The notes beneath the pieces were generated by a model that saw nothing but the letters and a program-made list of their open reading frames with translations, did no database searches and was not told the DNA's origin. This document shows, piece by piece, positions 27,136-35,895 of a DNA stretch of 57,108 nucleotides; the stretch's first letter is position 1; the number at the start of each line of letters is the position of its first letter. A program made the translations under genes and the position numbers. The stretch is from Candidatus Zixiibacteriota bacterium (GTDB lineage: Bacteria; Zixibacteria; MSB-5A5; GN15; FEB-12): positions 3,455,091 to 3,512,198 of the forward strand of contig CP070674.1 of the NCBI GenBank assembly GCA_020351995.1. Reading direction: 5' to 3'.

Positions 27136-27512
27136 AATTCACAGCAATTCCTTTGAATGAAGCGGGCAACGAGGCATACATTTGTGAATTCGAAGGTGCT
27201 GCCAATGTTGAGAACGATATTGTGGCGGCGTTGGGTTCGCAGCTCGACGTTATTCTCGAACAGGGTGTAAGATGGGCAATCGTGGATTTCTCCAATGTTC
27301 TGTTCATTTCGTCCGCCGGCGTTGGAACACTGCTCAGCCGCAGGAGGAAATTCAGGAAATCAAACGGTGATCTCATCCTGTGCAACGTTTCCGAGGAAAT
27401 CATGTACGTTCTCAAGGAACTAAACCTGGTAGATCACATGCGCATCGTCCCGAATTGTTCCGAGGCGGTCAAGAGCATCAGTGCCGCCAGTGCCAGTCAG
27501 CAATCGGTTTGA
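27132..27512 (+). CDS. STAS-domain anti-sigma factor antagonist
   Basis: 126 residues comprising a single STAS domain: strand VRWAIVDFSNVLFISSAGVG carries the conserved Asp and the phosphorylatable Ser of the DxSxxxxxxSSG pattern near residue 58, and LILCNVSEEIMYVLKELNL is the later conserved half. With the phosphatase and the HATPase upstream it completes the core of a partner-switching pathway. No sigma-factor gene is adjacent, so the output is unknown. ATGA overlap with the preceding gene indicates coupling. Confidence 0.9.
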   Translation: MKFTAIPLNEAGNEAYICEFEGAANVENDIVAALGSQLDVILEQGVRWAIVDFSNVLFISSAGVGTLLSRRRKFRKSNGDLILCNVSEEIMYVLKELNLVDHMRIVPNCSEAVKSISAASASQQSV

Positions 27513-27646
27513 GGTTTTATTGCCTTTCATTAGCAAATAAGGTGTAAGAGGCGCCGCAATCAAAACGGTGTCATTGGCATTCAGCCGGGAGCACCTTACA
27601 TAAGATGAATGCAAAAGTAGTAGAATACGGTGAGTGGAATGGGTCG
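27513..27646. other. Convergent intergenic region with inverted repeat
   Basis: The region separates convergent genes. TAAGGTG (27539-27545) is complementary to CACCTTA (27592-27598), giving a stem with a long loop that could act as a weak two-way terminator. There is no T-tract and no gene. Confidence 0.3.
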
Positions 27647-30130
27647 CTACCGGCTCGGAGTAGAAGCAGTGGAGCTTTGGCGGGCCCTATCAATTTCATC
27701 GCGAACAGCTTCGGCGAGTTTCTCAGCGGTGTAAGGCTTTTGAACGTATCTGCCGGCTCCGAGACGCTGGGCCCCCTTGACCCTCTCGGTTGCGGCTGAG
27801 CCACTGACGATTATCGCGCGCACATCCCCTTTGAGTTCTTTCATAGCCCGATAAGTGTCCAGGCCATCGAAGTCGTCTTCCATAATCATGTCGAGGAGAA
27901 TCAGGTCGAAATCTTCTTTTCGCAAAATCTCTACGGCTTTTCGTCCACTGGCGGCCGTTACAACGGTGTAGCCGAACGATTCCAGACACTCTCTGGCCAC
28001 ATCTCGCTGCTGTTCGTCGTCATCAACGACCAGGAGTCGTTCTGAGCCGCAAAGGTTTTCGGCGGCGCCGGCCGGCACGGATTGGACGGTAGCGTTGGGT
28101 AAGTAGACTATGAATTCGGTCCCCCTGCCCGGCTCAGAAATGAGATCGTAGTAACCATGATGGTCTTTGATGATGCCGTATACGATAGCCAGTCCAAGGC
28201 CGGTCCCGCTTCGGCCCTTGAGCTTTTTCGTGGAATAATACGGTTCGAAGATTTTCTTGACATCCTCGGCAGCGATACCAACACCGGTGTCTTTCACGCT
28301 TACGAAAGCGTACGGGCCATCGGCGAGGTCGGTGTACCCGGTTGACAATTCGCTCAGGTCGCGAACCCCCGTTGTGACTGTAACGGTTCCGGAACCATTG
28401 ATAGCGTCGAAGGCATTGACAACCAGATTCATTATGATCTTCTCTAACTGCGCGTTCGAGCCGAGAACAACCGGTTGAGTCTCTGATAAGCGAACGTTTA
28501 CGGTAATGTCGGGAAACTCGACTTTGAGCTTCTCGAGCAGAGGCGACACGAAGAAGCTTTCGATAATCTGGTTCAGGTTTACCGGAAGTTGTTCATGCCG
28601 TCCCCGTCGCGCGAGTGTAAGAAGATCTTGAACCACGTTGGCGGCACTGCACGCCGAATCGCGCATTCTTTCTACCTGCTGGCGCAGCGGGTCCTCGGCG
28701 GGCAACTTTCGCAGGATCAGGTCGGGGTAGGCGACAAGCGGTCCGAGGATGTTGTTCAGATCATGAGCGACACCACCGGCGAGCAGACCTAAGGAGTGCA
28801 TTTTCTCGCCGCGTATCAGCTGGTCGTGCAGTCTTCGGTGTTCCCGCTCGCGTTTTTTGGCCTCGGTCAGATCTCTGGCTATGACCGCAATAATGGGTTG
28901 CGAGGTCGGGGTCGGGCTGTTGAGAATGAAACCATGGGCGGCAACAGGAATGGACCTGCCGTCATTCATCCCGCGCAGAGTTAGCTCGCATCTCCATAGA
29001 CCGTGTTCGCGCACCTTCTCACACAGCTCCACCAGAGTATCACCGTCGGCGGCAGGGTCGGTAATATCACTCACGGCTATCTGATTGGCCGCCTGAGTGG
29101 CTCCAACGAGGTTTAAGCCGGTCGGATTAAGGTATCGGAAATGACCGCTCATAGTTATCATACCTATAAGATCGGGACTGTGTTCGACGATTGATTCCAG
29201 TTTGAGGCGTTCGTGCTCGACTCGCTTCTGGTCGGTAACGTCTTCCACCTGCCATAGATGAAACACGGTTTTCCCTGAATCATCCGGAATCCGGGTTACT
29301 CCGACAAGACCCAGCACGAATCGTCCGTCCTTGCGGAGGAAACGTTTTTCGGTATGCGACACGGTAGTGGCGTCAATCGAGGCGGTTGTTTCGCTTGATT
29401 CCGCATCGAAGAGATCGGCAGGGTGTATTATGTCGGATGTGCTCATCTGAAGCAACTCGTCTTTTTCATAACCCAGGAAGTGACAGAACTGAGTATTCGC
29501 CATGAGGAATTCCCCTTTGGGGCCGACGAGCACGATTCCGACCGGTGTGTGGTGGAATATCGTCTTAAACAGAATCTCGCTATAAAGTAGCGGCTCAACT
29601 GACCGGACACGGTGAAGCCTGTCGCGCTGAAGTTGACCATAGATACGAGCCAGTTCGGCTATCAGGGCCTCAATACGTCGGGTCAGATAGCTGTCATCCA
29701 GCCTGAGTTTCCTTCCTTCCGGGAAACCTTTCCGGCATTCGCGCAGGATTCTTTCCAGTTCGTGTTGCTTCAGACATAATTGAATGGTACTGTTCAGTTC
29801 GCTTTCATCCGTGACCGGTTTGAGCAGGAAGATTTCATTCTCTTCAGCGGAAGGCTGCTGTAGAAACGGGGTTTCCGTTTCGAAGGTTGTGAAGACAACA
29901 GGACAGTCCCAGCGGTCCTTTATTTTCTGGGTAACTCCGGGATGGTCGCCGGCGAGTCGTTCCTCGATATCGAGAAGGACAAGATCGGGTGGGTCCTTCG
30001 AGTAGTCACTGAAGGCTTTTGCCAATGTTTCGAAGACACCTTCAACCTCGAAGCCCAGTATTACCAGATGTCTTTCAATATTCCGAGCTTCGGTTTCGCT
30101 GTGTTCAATAATGAGAATCTTAGTTGGCAT
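27647..30130 (-). CDS. Hybrid sensor histidine kinase (REC-PAS-PAS-HisKA-HATPase-REC)
   Basis: 827 residues with no transmembrane segment. The N-terminal receiver domain has LVLLDI for the phospho-acceptor Asp and IFLLKP for the Lys. Two PAS domains follow (ILFKTIFHHTPVGIVLVGPK near 185 and KLESIVEHSPDLIGMITMSG near 310). The H-box is LLAGGVAHDLNNILGPL, the N-box MNLVVNAFDAINGSG, and the G boxes VKDTGVGI and GTGLGLAIVYGI. A C-terminal receiver carries LLVVDDDEQQ, LILLDMIMED and VQKPYTAE. No separate output regulator is nearby, so it is an orphan phosphorelay hub of unknown signal. A hairpin lies in its leader (30147-30170). Confidence 0.93.
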   Translation of the reverse strand: MPTKILIIEHSETEARNIERHLVILGFEVEGVFETLAKAFSDYSKDPPDLVLLDIEERLAGDHPGVTQKIKDRWDCPVVFTTFETETPFLQQPSAEENEIFLLKPVTDESELNSTIQLCLKQHELERILRECRKGFPEGRKLRLDDSYLTRRIEALIAELARIYGQLQRDRLHRVRSVEPLLYSEILFKTIFHHTPVGIVLVGPKGEFLMANTQFCHFLGYEKDELLQMSTSDIIHPADLFDAESSETTASIDATTVSHTEKRFLRKDGRFVLGLVGVTRIPDDSGKTVFHLWQVEDVTDQKRVEHERLKLESIVEHSPDLIGMITMSGHFRYLNPTGLNLVGATQAANQIAVSDITDPAADGDTLVELCEKVREHGLWRCELTLRGMNDGRSIPVAAHGFILNSPTPTSQPIIAVIARDLTEAKKREREHRRLHDQLIRGEKMHSLGLLAGGVAHDLNNILGPLVAYPDLILRKLPAEDPLRQQVERMRDSACSAANVVQDLLTLARRGRHEQLPVNLNQIIESFFVSPLLEKLKVEFPDITVNVRLSETQPVVLGSNAQLEKIIMNLVVNAFDAINGSGTVTVTTGVRDLSELSTGYTDLADGPYAFVSVKDTGVGIAAEDVKKIFEPYYSTKKLKGRSGTGLGLAIVYGIIKDHHGYYDLISEPGRGTEFIVYLPNATVQSVPAGAAENLCGSERLLVVDDDEQQRDVARECLESFGYTVVTAASGRKAVEILRKEDFDLILLDMIMEDDFDGLDTYRAMKELKGDVRAIIVSGSAATERVKGAQRLGAGRYVQKPYTAEKLAEAVRDEIDRARQSSTASTPSR

Positions 30131-30589
30131 TTCAGCGCTCTTAGTTCAAACCGACAGGTTTATCGGTTTGAGTTTCGGTGGCTTCAGGTGTTTCCGGGCT
30201 AACCTGTGGACATTCACCGGATTATCTCTATTATCGGCTGGTGCTCCGATCAGCTTGAGGGGTCTTTTCGAGTGCGATCCCGCCTAACAAACGTGTTGTC
30301 GGTTTCAGCTTATCGGCTAAGATTGGTCATTTGGGGACCGCTTACAGGGGCGGCGAAGTGAGAGTTTGCGGCTGCGAAAAGAATTTGTAATGCCGGAGTC
30401 GGCTTTGGCTCAGTTGATAAACACTCATACCGATTCATGCCGCTCTTGGAGGCACCTTCGGCCACTAATTTGACATCTTGACGTGAATGCTCAACGGGAT
30501 TATCTTTTGCGGACGCTTGAGACCTAAAGGGTTCCAGCGAGGTATCATTAAAGGTAAAGTAACCGCATTATATAAGAGAAACACCGGTG
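30131..30589. promoter_or_regulatory. Divergent intergenic region (kinase / RND efflux)
   Basis: 459 bases without a gene. Near the kinase start, CAAACCGA (30147-30154) and TCGGTTTG (30163-30170) form an 8-8-8 hairpin in the minus-strand leader. A plus-strand promoter for the efflux genes is at 30478-30506. The middle part shows nothing I can name. Confidence 0.45.
30478..30506 (+). promoter_or_regulatory. Candidate promoter of the RND efflux operon
   Basis: TTGACG (30478-30483) and TATCTT (30501-30506) are 17 bases apart, five and four matches to the -35 and -10 consensus. Transcription would begin near 30513, leaving a leader of about 77 bases. Confidence 0.45.
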
Positions 30590-31897
30590 ATGAGACTCCG
30601 CATTCACTATTTAATAGTGTTACTGACCGTGGCCGCCGTACTCTTCGCCGGCTGTTCCGGCGGGGCAAATAATAACCGCAATAATCGTAACCGGCTAATC
30701 CCCGCCCTGGAGGCCGTGCAGGCAAGGCATGGCTCCTTACCGTTGAGTGAGCGGCTCAGCGGTGTGGTAAAGGCAAGAAATCAGGTTGAGATATTTCCCG
30801 AAATCAGTGCGATAGTCGAGGCCGTTCACGTGCAGAATGGTGACGAGGTGGAACGCGGACAGCCGTTGGTGAGTCTTCGGGATAAGGAGTTTCAGGAACG
30901 ACTCAAGCAAGCCCGGGCGGCTCACCAGATAGCGGAGGCGCAGGCGCGGCAGGCCGAAGCGAAGCTGAAAGAGATCGAAGCCGAGCTAAAGCGAACCAGG
31001 GCTTTGTCGGACAAAGGGCTGGTTAGCGATGCCGAAATGGAGACGGCGGAGACCAAGGCACTTTCAGCCGAGGCGGACGCTGCACTGGCCCGGGCGCGGG
31101 TGGAACAGGCCCTGGCAACGGTAGCCGAACGGGAAGAAGCTCTCTCTCAGACGGTAATCCGCGCACCTGTTGACGGCTCGGTCGGCAATCGACGAGCCGA
31201 GATCGGGATGATGGTGAGTCCGGGCAGCCGCCTTTTCACACTTGGACAACTTGACAGCGTGCGGGTCGAGGTGGTATTGACCGATCGCATGCTGAACTAT
31301 ATAGAGGCCGGTCAGCGAGCCGGGATTCGAGCGGCCAACGTTCCTTCCGGAGAACTCACTGCTTCCCTGTCGCGAATATCACCATTTCTTCACCCCGTAA
31401 CCCACAGCACGGATGGTGAAATCGATATGGCCAACCCGGGACATAGGTTGAAATCCGGCATGTTCGTCACCGTAGATATCTATCACGGTGAGAGCGAGAA
31501 GGCGACGCTGGTTCCGCTGAGTGCCCTGTATGATAATCCCCTGACCGGCGCAACCGGGGTCTATGTCAGTCGGGATACGCTAAACCGCATTCCGGTAGAA
31601 CCGACCGATATAGGCCGAGCGAGCAGCCTGACCGAGCCGATTCCTTTTGAATTTGTTCCGGTAGAGGTTGTCGCCAAGGGTCGGATGAGCGCCGGGATTA
31701 GGGGCATTGAGCCGGGTAGTTGGGTGGTTACGCTCGGTCAGGATCTTTTGGGGGGTGAATCGGGCGACGCGAAAGTTCGTCCGGTTGACTGGAACTGGGT
31801 GGAGCATCTTCAAAACCTTCAGCGCGAAGACCTCCTGCAAGAAATAATACAAGATCAGACGGTATCCGGACCCGACAGTTCCGGAGCCGGCCTGTGA
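30590..31897 (+). CDS. RND efflux periplasmic adaptor (membrane fusion) lipoprotein
   Basis: About 435 residues. The N-terminus MRLRIHYLIVLLTVAAVLFAGCSGG is a lipoprotein signal with lipobox FAGC. The order of segments is typical for an AcrA/MexA-type adaptor: lipoyl half-motif (VHVQNGDEVERGQPLVSL), an Ala/Glu-rich helical hairpin (about residues 105-180), the second lipoyl half (ETVIRAPVDGSVGNRRAEIG region) and beta-barrel (LRSGMF-like GHRLKSGMFVTVDIY). It links an inner-membrane RND pump to an outer-membrane channel. ATG 30590 follows a GTG in frame at 30587; neither has a strong ribosome-binding site. The pump gene follows after 25 bases. Confidence 0.92.
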   Translation: MRLRIHYLIVLLTVAAVLFAGCSGGANNNRNNRNRLIPALEAVQARHGSLPLSERLSGVVKARNQVEIFPEISAIVEAVHVQNGDEVERGQPLVSLRDKEFQERLKQARAAHQIAEAQARQAEAKLKEIEAELKRTRALSDKGLVSDAEMETAETKALSAEADAALARARVEQALATVAEREEALSQTVIRAPVDGSVGNRRAEIGMMVSPGSRLFTLGQLDSVRVEVVLTDRMLNYIEAGQRAGIRAANVPSGELTASLSRISPFLHPVTHSTDGEIDMANPGHRLKSGMFVTVDIYHGESEKATLVPLSALYDNPLTGATGVYVSRDTLNRIPVEPTDIGRASSLTEPIPFEFVPVEVVAKGRMSAGIRGIEPGSWVVTLGQDLLGGESGDAKVRPVDWNWVEHLQNLQREDLLQEIIQDQTVSGPDSSGAGL

Positions 31898-31922
31898 CGT
31901 ATCGCGATCAAGGGCAGAAGCC

Positions 31923-34900
31923 ATGAATATCACGAGACTCGCCGTCAATCGCCCTATCGCTACCACGATGGTGTTTTTGATAATCATCATCCTGGGCATT
32001 ATGGGATTCCGTTTTCTGCCGGTAGATCTACTTCCCCCGATCGAATATCCGCTGCTTAGTATAGTCACCAGCTACCCCAACGTGGGACCGGAAGAGATCG
32101 AGACGATCATTACCGACAGGATTGAAAACGCTATTGCCAGTGTTCCCAATGTCGAAGAGGTTCGGTCTGTATCACAGGAAGGACGTAGCCGGGTTACACT
32201 GGAATTCACGCAGGGTACGGAAATCGATGCCGCCGCGAACGATGTCAGGGCGGCGCTTGATCGCGTCCGGGATGATTTCCCACCCGAGGTTGAGGCGCCA
32301 CGGCTTTGGAAGTTCGATCCCGACAATTGCCCGGTCGTCATTCTCGGTGCACAATCAGAGCGGAGTATGGAGGAATTGACGCGGCTTCTGGAGCGGGAGA
32401 TTTCTCAGCGTTTCGAGCAGATACCCGGGGTAGGGTCGGTGGATGTCTGGGGCGGGGTTTATCGTGAGATCCAGGTTCGGCTTATGCGGGACCGGCTGGC
32501 CTCAAGCAGGCTGTCGGCAGCCGATGTTCAACAAGCCCTTCAGCGGGAAAACGTAACACTACCGGGTGGAGACATGCGGGAAGGAATCAGCGACCTGTAT
32601 GTTCGTACCAAGGGGGAATTCCAGTCACTGGATCAGATCGCGGCCACAATCATCACTGTGGTTGATGGCAAACCGATCCGAGTCGGAGATGTGGCGGAGG
32701 TGGTCGACTGGTACGAGGATATCCACCGCGTGGTGCAGATCGACGGGCGCCCAATGGTCCGCCTGGGGGTTCGCAAACAGTCCGGGGCCAACACGGTGGC
32801 CGTGGCCGAAGCGGCCCGCGGGGTGATGGATCAGATTAATCGCGAGCGGGATGATATTGATCTGTTAATGGTAATCGATCAGAGCGAATTCATACAGAGT
32901 GCCATCGACAATGTCAAGCAGTCCGCACTCTGGGGCGGGCTGCTGGCGATACTGGTGCTGTATCTGTTTCTCAGGAACGGTTCTACGACATTCATTATCG
33001 CTTTATCGATTCCGATCTCAATTATCGCCACGTTCGGAGTATTGTATTTTAACGACATTTCCTTGAACCAGATGAGCTTCGGCGGTCTCGCACTTGGGAT
33101 AGGACTAATCGTTGACAATTCTATTGTGGTTCTGGAGAATATTGTCCGGATAAGAGAACGCGGGACAACCCTCCACGACAGCTCGCTTACGGGAGCCAGA
33201 CAGGTAACCGGAGCTATCATAGCATCCACCCTTACAACCTCAGTGATCTTTCTTCCAGTCGTATTCATGCAGACCATCTCGGGGATGTTGTTCAAAGAAT
33301 TGGCCCTGGTTGTAGTCTTCGCGTTGCTGTGCTCGCTTCTGGTGGCGTTGAGCCTGGTCCCCATGCTGGGAAGCCGCTACCTGACGGTGAAGGTACGGAA
33401 TGGGAACTCATCGAATGAACGTCCCCGCTTTACCCGATGGACGGAGCGACTCGAAGACATATATGTGCGGGTAATCGAACGGGCTATCGGTCATAAGAGA
33501 ATCGTGTTCGGCGTGGTAGGGACAGCGTTAGTGGTGACTCTATTCTTATGGCGGCTTCTGCCGGTAGAACTGGCTCCGCAGACCGATGCCAATGAGATCA
33601 GCATCGATATGGAGATGGCCCAGGGGATGAACATCGCTATAGTTAACAACTATCTTACGGAGATGGAAGCGCTGGTTCGCGATATCATTCCAATGGATCA
33701 GGTTGAACATATCTCGGTGCAGATCCATCCGGGCGATGCAGAAGTAGAGATCGCGCTGCGCGACAGCGACGTGCGGACGGTCAATAGTTTCGAGCTGGCC
33801 GATCACATTCGGCGGAATGTGGCCGGCAAGATTCCAGGGACCAATGTTAGGGTGAGCGCTCAATCCGGCTTGTGGATGCTTCGGAGATTGTTCGGGTCCG
33901 GCGGAGCCGAGGCCGTGCAGATCGAGCTGCGCGGCTACGACCTAGCGCTTGCTGATCGCCTAGCCGAGGATATCACCAATATTATGGATCGAATTCCCGA
34001 GATAGCCGACGTGCGGGTGAGTCGTCGGGAGGGTCGTCCGGAGCAAAACCTGATTGTTGACAGGGAGAAAATCGCGGACCTAGGGCTGTCAGTAAGTCAA
34101 ATTGCGAGAGTTATCCAGACTAATGTAGGAGGTGGGCGCGCCGGGGTCTTCCGCGAGGGTGGAGAGGAATATCCGATCATGGTACGCCTCCAGCCGGGGG
34201 ATCGTCTGAGCACAAGTGATCTGAGTAATGTCTCTGTGCGTACGCCCGGCGGTTACATCTTGCCAGTTTCCGCCGTAGTGTCATCCGAGCGGCGGCGCAG
34301 CCCAACCGAAATCGAGCGGGTTGACGGTCAACGCGTGACCTACCTCACAGCCAATCTCGAGAGCGGGGCGGCACTCGGGGATGTCGTCGGGAAATTGCAG
34401 GATCGACTGTACGATTTTCCCCTGCCGGAAGGCTTTTCTCTGATTTTCAGTGGTGAGTATGAAGAACAGCAGAAGGCCCAGACGGATTTCTTCCTGTCGG
34501 TGCTAATGGCCCTGATTCTGATATACATGGTTATGGCGGCACAGTTCGAGCGCTTTTTGGATCCACTTATTGTTATGGTTGCGGTTCCGATGGCGATTAT
34601 CGGTGTCGTGCCTACGCTGCTGGTGACCGGAACCTCTCTGAATATGCAGAGCCTGATGGGCATAATCATGCTGATAGGAATCGTGGTTAATAACGCGATT
34701 GTGTTTGTTGATTACATAAATCTCATGCGCCGCGAGCACGACCTAGAGATAAGAGAGGCCGTTGTTCAATCGGGACGACTGCGTTTGCGGCCCATTTTGA
34801 TGACGTCGGCCACAACTATTTTAGGCATGCTTCCATTGGCTTTCGGAGCCGGAACCGGCGGAGAGATACAGGCCGCCCTGGCCCGGTCGGTTATCGGCGG

Positions 34901-34988
34901 ATTGCTGGTATCTACTTTTATAACCCTGATGCTTATCCCGGTCGCTTATATCAGCTTCTATAATCTGATGGCGAGGATCAGGGCTTGA
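31923..34988 (+). CDS. RND-family efflux pump (HAE1/AcrB-like)
   Basis: 1021 residues, the normal size of an RND permease. It begins MNITRLAVNRPIATTMVFLI with the first membrane helix, has paired periplasmic porter regions and two sets of membrane helices. Helix 4 contains GLIVDNSIVVLENIVRI and helix 10 GIVVNNAIVFVDYINLMRR, as in the HAE1 subgroup (proton-relay Asp retained). PMAIIGVVPTLLVTG and SATTILGMLPLAFGAG are further family segments. It probably exports hydrophobic compounds using the proton motive force. No TolC-like outer-membrane gene is in the operon, so the channel must be encoded elsewhere. Confidence 0.95.
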   Translation: MNITRLAVNRPIATTMVFLIIIILGIMGFRFLPVDLLPPIEYPLLSIVTSYPNVGPEEIETIITDRIENAIASVPNVEEVRSVSQEGRSRVTLEFTQGTEIDAAANDVRAALDRVRDDFPPEVEAPRLWKFDPDNCPVVILGAQSERSMEELTRLLEREISQRFEQIPGVGSVDVWGGVYREIQVRLMRDRLASSRLSAADVQQALQRENVTLPGGDMREGISDLYVRTKGEFQSLDQIAATIITVVDGKPIRVGDVAEVVDWYEDIHRVVQIDGRPMVRLGVRKQSGANTVAVAEAARGVMDQINRERDDIDLLMVIDQSEFIQSAIDNVKQSALWGGLLAILVLYLFLRNGSTTFIIALSIPISIIATFGVLYFNDISLNQMSFGGLALGIGLIVDNSIVVLENIVRIRERGTTLHDSSLTGARQVTGAIIASTLTTSVIFLPVVFMQTISGMLFKELALVVVFALLCSLLVALSLVPMLGSRYLTVKVRNGNSSNERPRFTRWTERLEDIYVRVIERAIGHKRIVFGVVGTALVVTLFLWRLLPVELAPQTDANEISIDMEMAQGMNIAIVNNYLTEMEALVRDIIPMDQVEHISVQIHPGDAEVEIALRDSDVRTVNSFELADHIRRNVAGKIPGTNVRVSAQSGLWMLRRLFGSGGAEAVQIELRGYDLALADRLAEDITNIMDRIPEIADVRVSRREGRPEQNLIVDREKIADLGLSVSQIARVIQTNVGGGRAGVFREGGEEYPIMVRLQPGDRLSTSDLSNVSVRTPGGYILPVSAVVSSERRRSPTEIERVDGQRVTYLTANLESGAALGDVVGKLQDRLYDFPLPEGFSLIFSGEYEEQQKAQTDFFLSVLMALILIYMVMAAQFERFLDPLIVMVAVPMAIIGVVPTLLVTGTSLNMQSLMGIIMLIGIVVNNAIVFVDYINLMRREHDLEIREAVVQSGRLRLRPILMTSATTILGMLPLAFGAGTGGEIQAALARSVIGGLLVSTFITLMLIPVAYISFYNLMARIRA

Positions 34989-35051
34989 CCGCCGGATGCT
35001 CACAAACAATTTCATGATTTAGTGGTTCGCCCTTTGTAAGGTGTTATATAC

Positions 35052-35516
35052 ATGAAGAATACATCAGAAGTACATCAGCCGAAATATGCTAATCTTGGGC
35101 GCCGGTTCTGGGCGCTGGTGATTGATTTTCTAATACTGAGCATGATCTTCTTCCCCGTTACCAGAATTGTCAAAGGGGTGTGGATTATGAGCAGCGGCGA
35201 TCATCTCTGGGGGTTTGGATGGTTGATAACCGATCCCCTGTGTTTGATATTCTTACTTGTCATTTTCCTGTATTTTGTTGTTCTGGAAGGTACGCTTGGC
35301 GCAACGATCGGCAAGAGATTATTGATACTGCGCGTAGTGCGTCTGGATGGAACGACACCAGGGCTTAAGCGCGCGTTGATCCGAAATCTGCTGCGTTTAG
35401 TCGACGGCCTTCCGGCTTTTAATATCCTGGGCGTGGTGCTGATCGTAAAGTCGCCTGAGCGGGCGCGGTTTGGCGACCGCGTCGCCGGGACCAGGGTGAT
35501 AGTCAGATCTCAGTAA
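35052..35516 (+). CDS. RDD-family integral membrane protein
   Basis: 154 residues. The RDD signature is visible as GRRFWALVIDFLIL, with further family residues in GATIGKRLLILRVVRLDG and RALIRNLLRLVDGLP. Three hydrophobic segments fit the family. The ending FGDRVAGTRVIVRS is also typical. Some RDD proteins have been linked to ion exchange, but a role here is unknown. It follows the pump by 63 bases and may be transcribed with it. Confidence 0.87.
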   Translation: MKNTSEVHQPKYANLGRRFWALVIDFLILSMIFFPVTRIVKGVWIMSSGDHLWGFGWLITDPLCLIFLLVIFLYFVVLEGTLGATIGKRLLILRVVRLDGTTPGLKRALIRNLLRLVDGLPAFNILGVVLIVKSPERARFGDRVAGTRVIVRSQ

Positions 35517-35895
35517 TGCAGATCATACCCTTAGCAGTCGCGCCCGGGAATCTCGCGGTTTAAGTCAAAGTGTCTTTCTATTCTCAACCTCCTTGGTCGT
35601 GATAGTGGCGTTGGGGCGCACAGATGTATGGGGAAGTTCCCATAGTTGGCCCTTTTGGTCAACGCCACACCTCCCCAAGGACGATTGTATGTCCTTGTCG
35701 GACAGACCTTTAATAAATGGATGGCTGCCGGGCACTGAAATTGCGATTTCTTCCTGAGTCCGGCCGGAACAAAGATAGGTGCCGGGCCCAAGATGGAAGT
35801 ACAATTATGTTTTCAGTTTAGTGTTTACAGTTCCTGTACGGCTCAGAATGAGTCTCTTCGTCTAATCCTGTTCTATGCGGAAGGAGTTTACAATC
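35517..35895. other. Non-coding region with nested inverted repeats
   Basis: 379 bases between the RDD gene and the pilin-like gene. Short minus-strand open frames run through it, but they have no ribosome-binding sites or family features. The prominent content is the structured element at 35591-35680 and a further hairpin AAGGAC/GTCCTT at 35678-35696. Confidence 0.5.
35591..35680. repeat. 90-base nested inverted-repeat element
   Basis: CCTTGG (35591-35596) pairs with CCAAGG (35675-35680). Inside these, GTGGCGTTG (35605-35613) pairs with CAACGCCAC (35660-35668), and TATGGG (35628-35633) pairs with CCCATA (35639-35644). The stems are nested in register, so a long RNA or DNA hairpin with internal loops can form on either strand. 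It could be a structured RNA, a cis-regulatory leader or a copy of a dispersed intergenic repeat. It does not match a riboswitch I know. Confidence 0.5.

Noticed and set aside
31923-34988. Asn in the GLIVDNSIV motif of the RND pump as a lost proton-relay residue
   Set aside because: The D-N form is common in the HAE1 subgroup, so it does not indicate inactivation.
35531-35804. Minus-strand open frames of 79-86 codons in the gene-free stretch
   Set aside because: They run through the nested inverted repeat, have no ribosome-binding site and show no protein family features.
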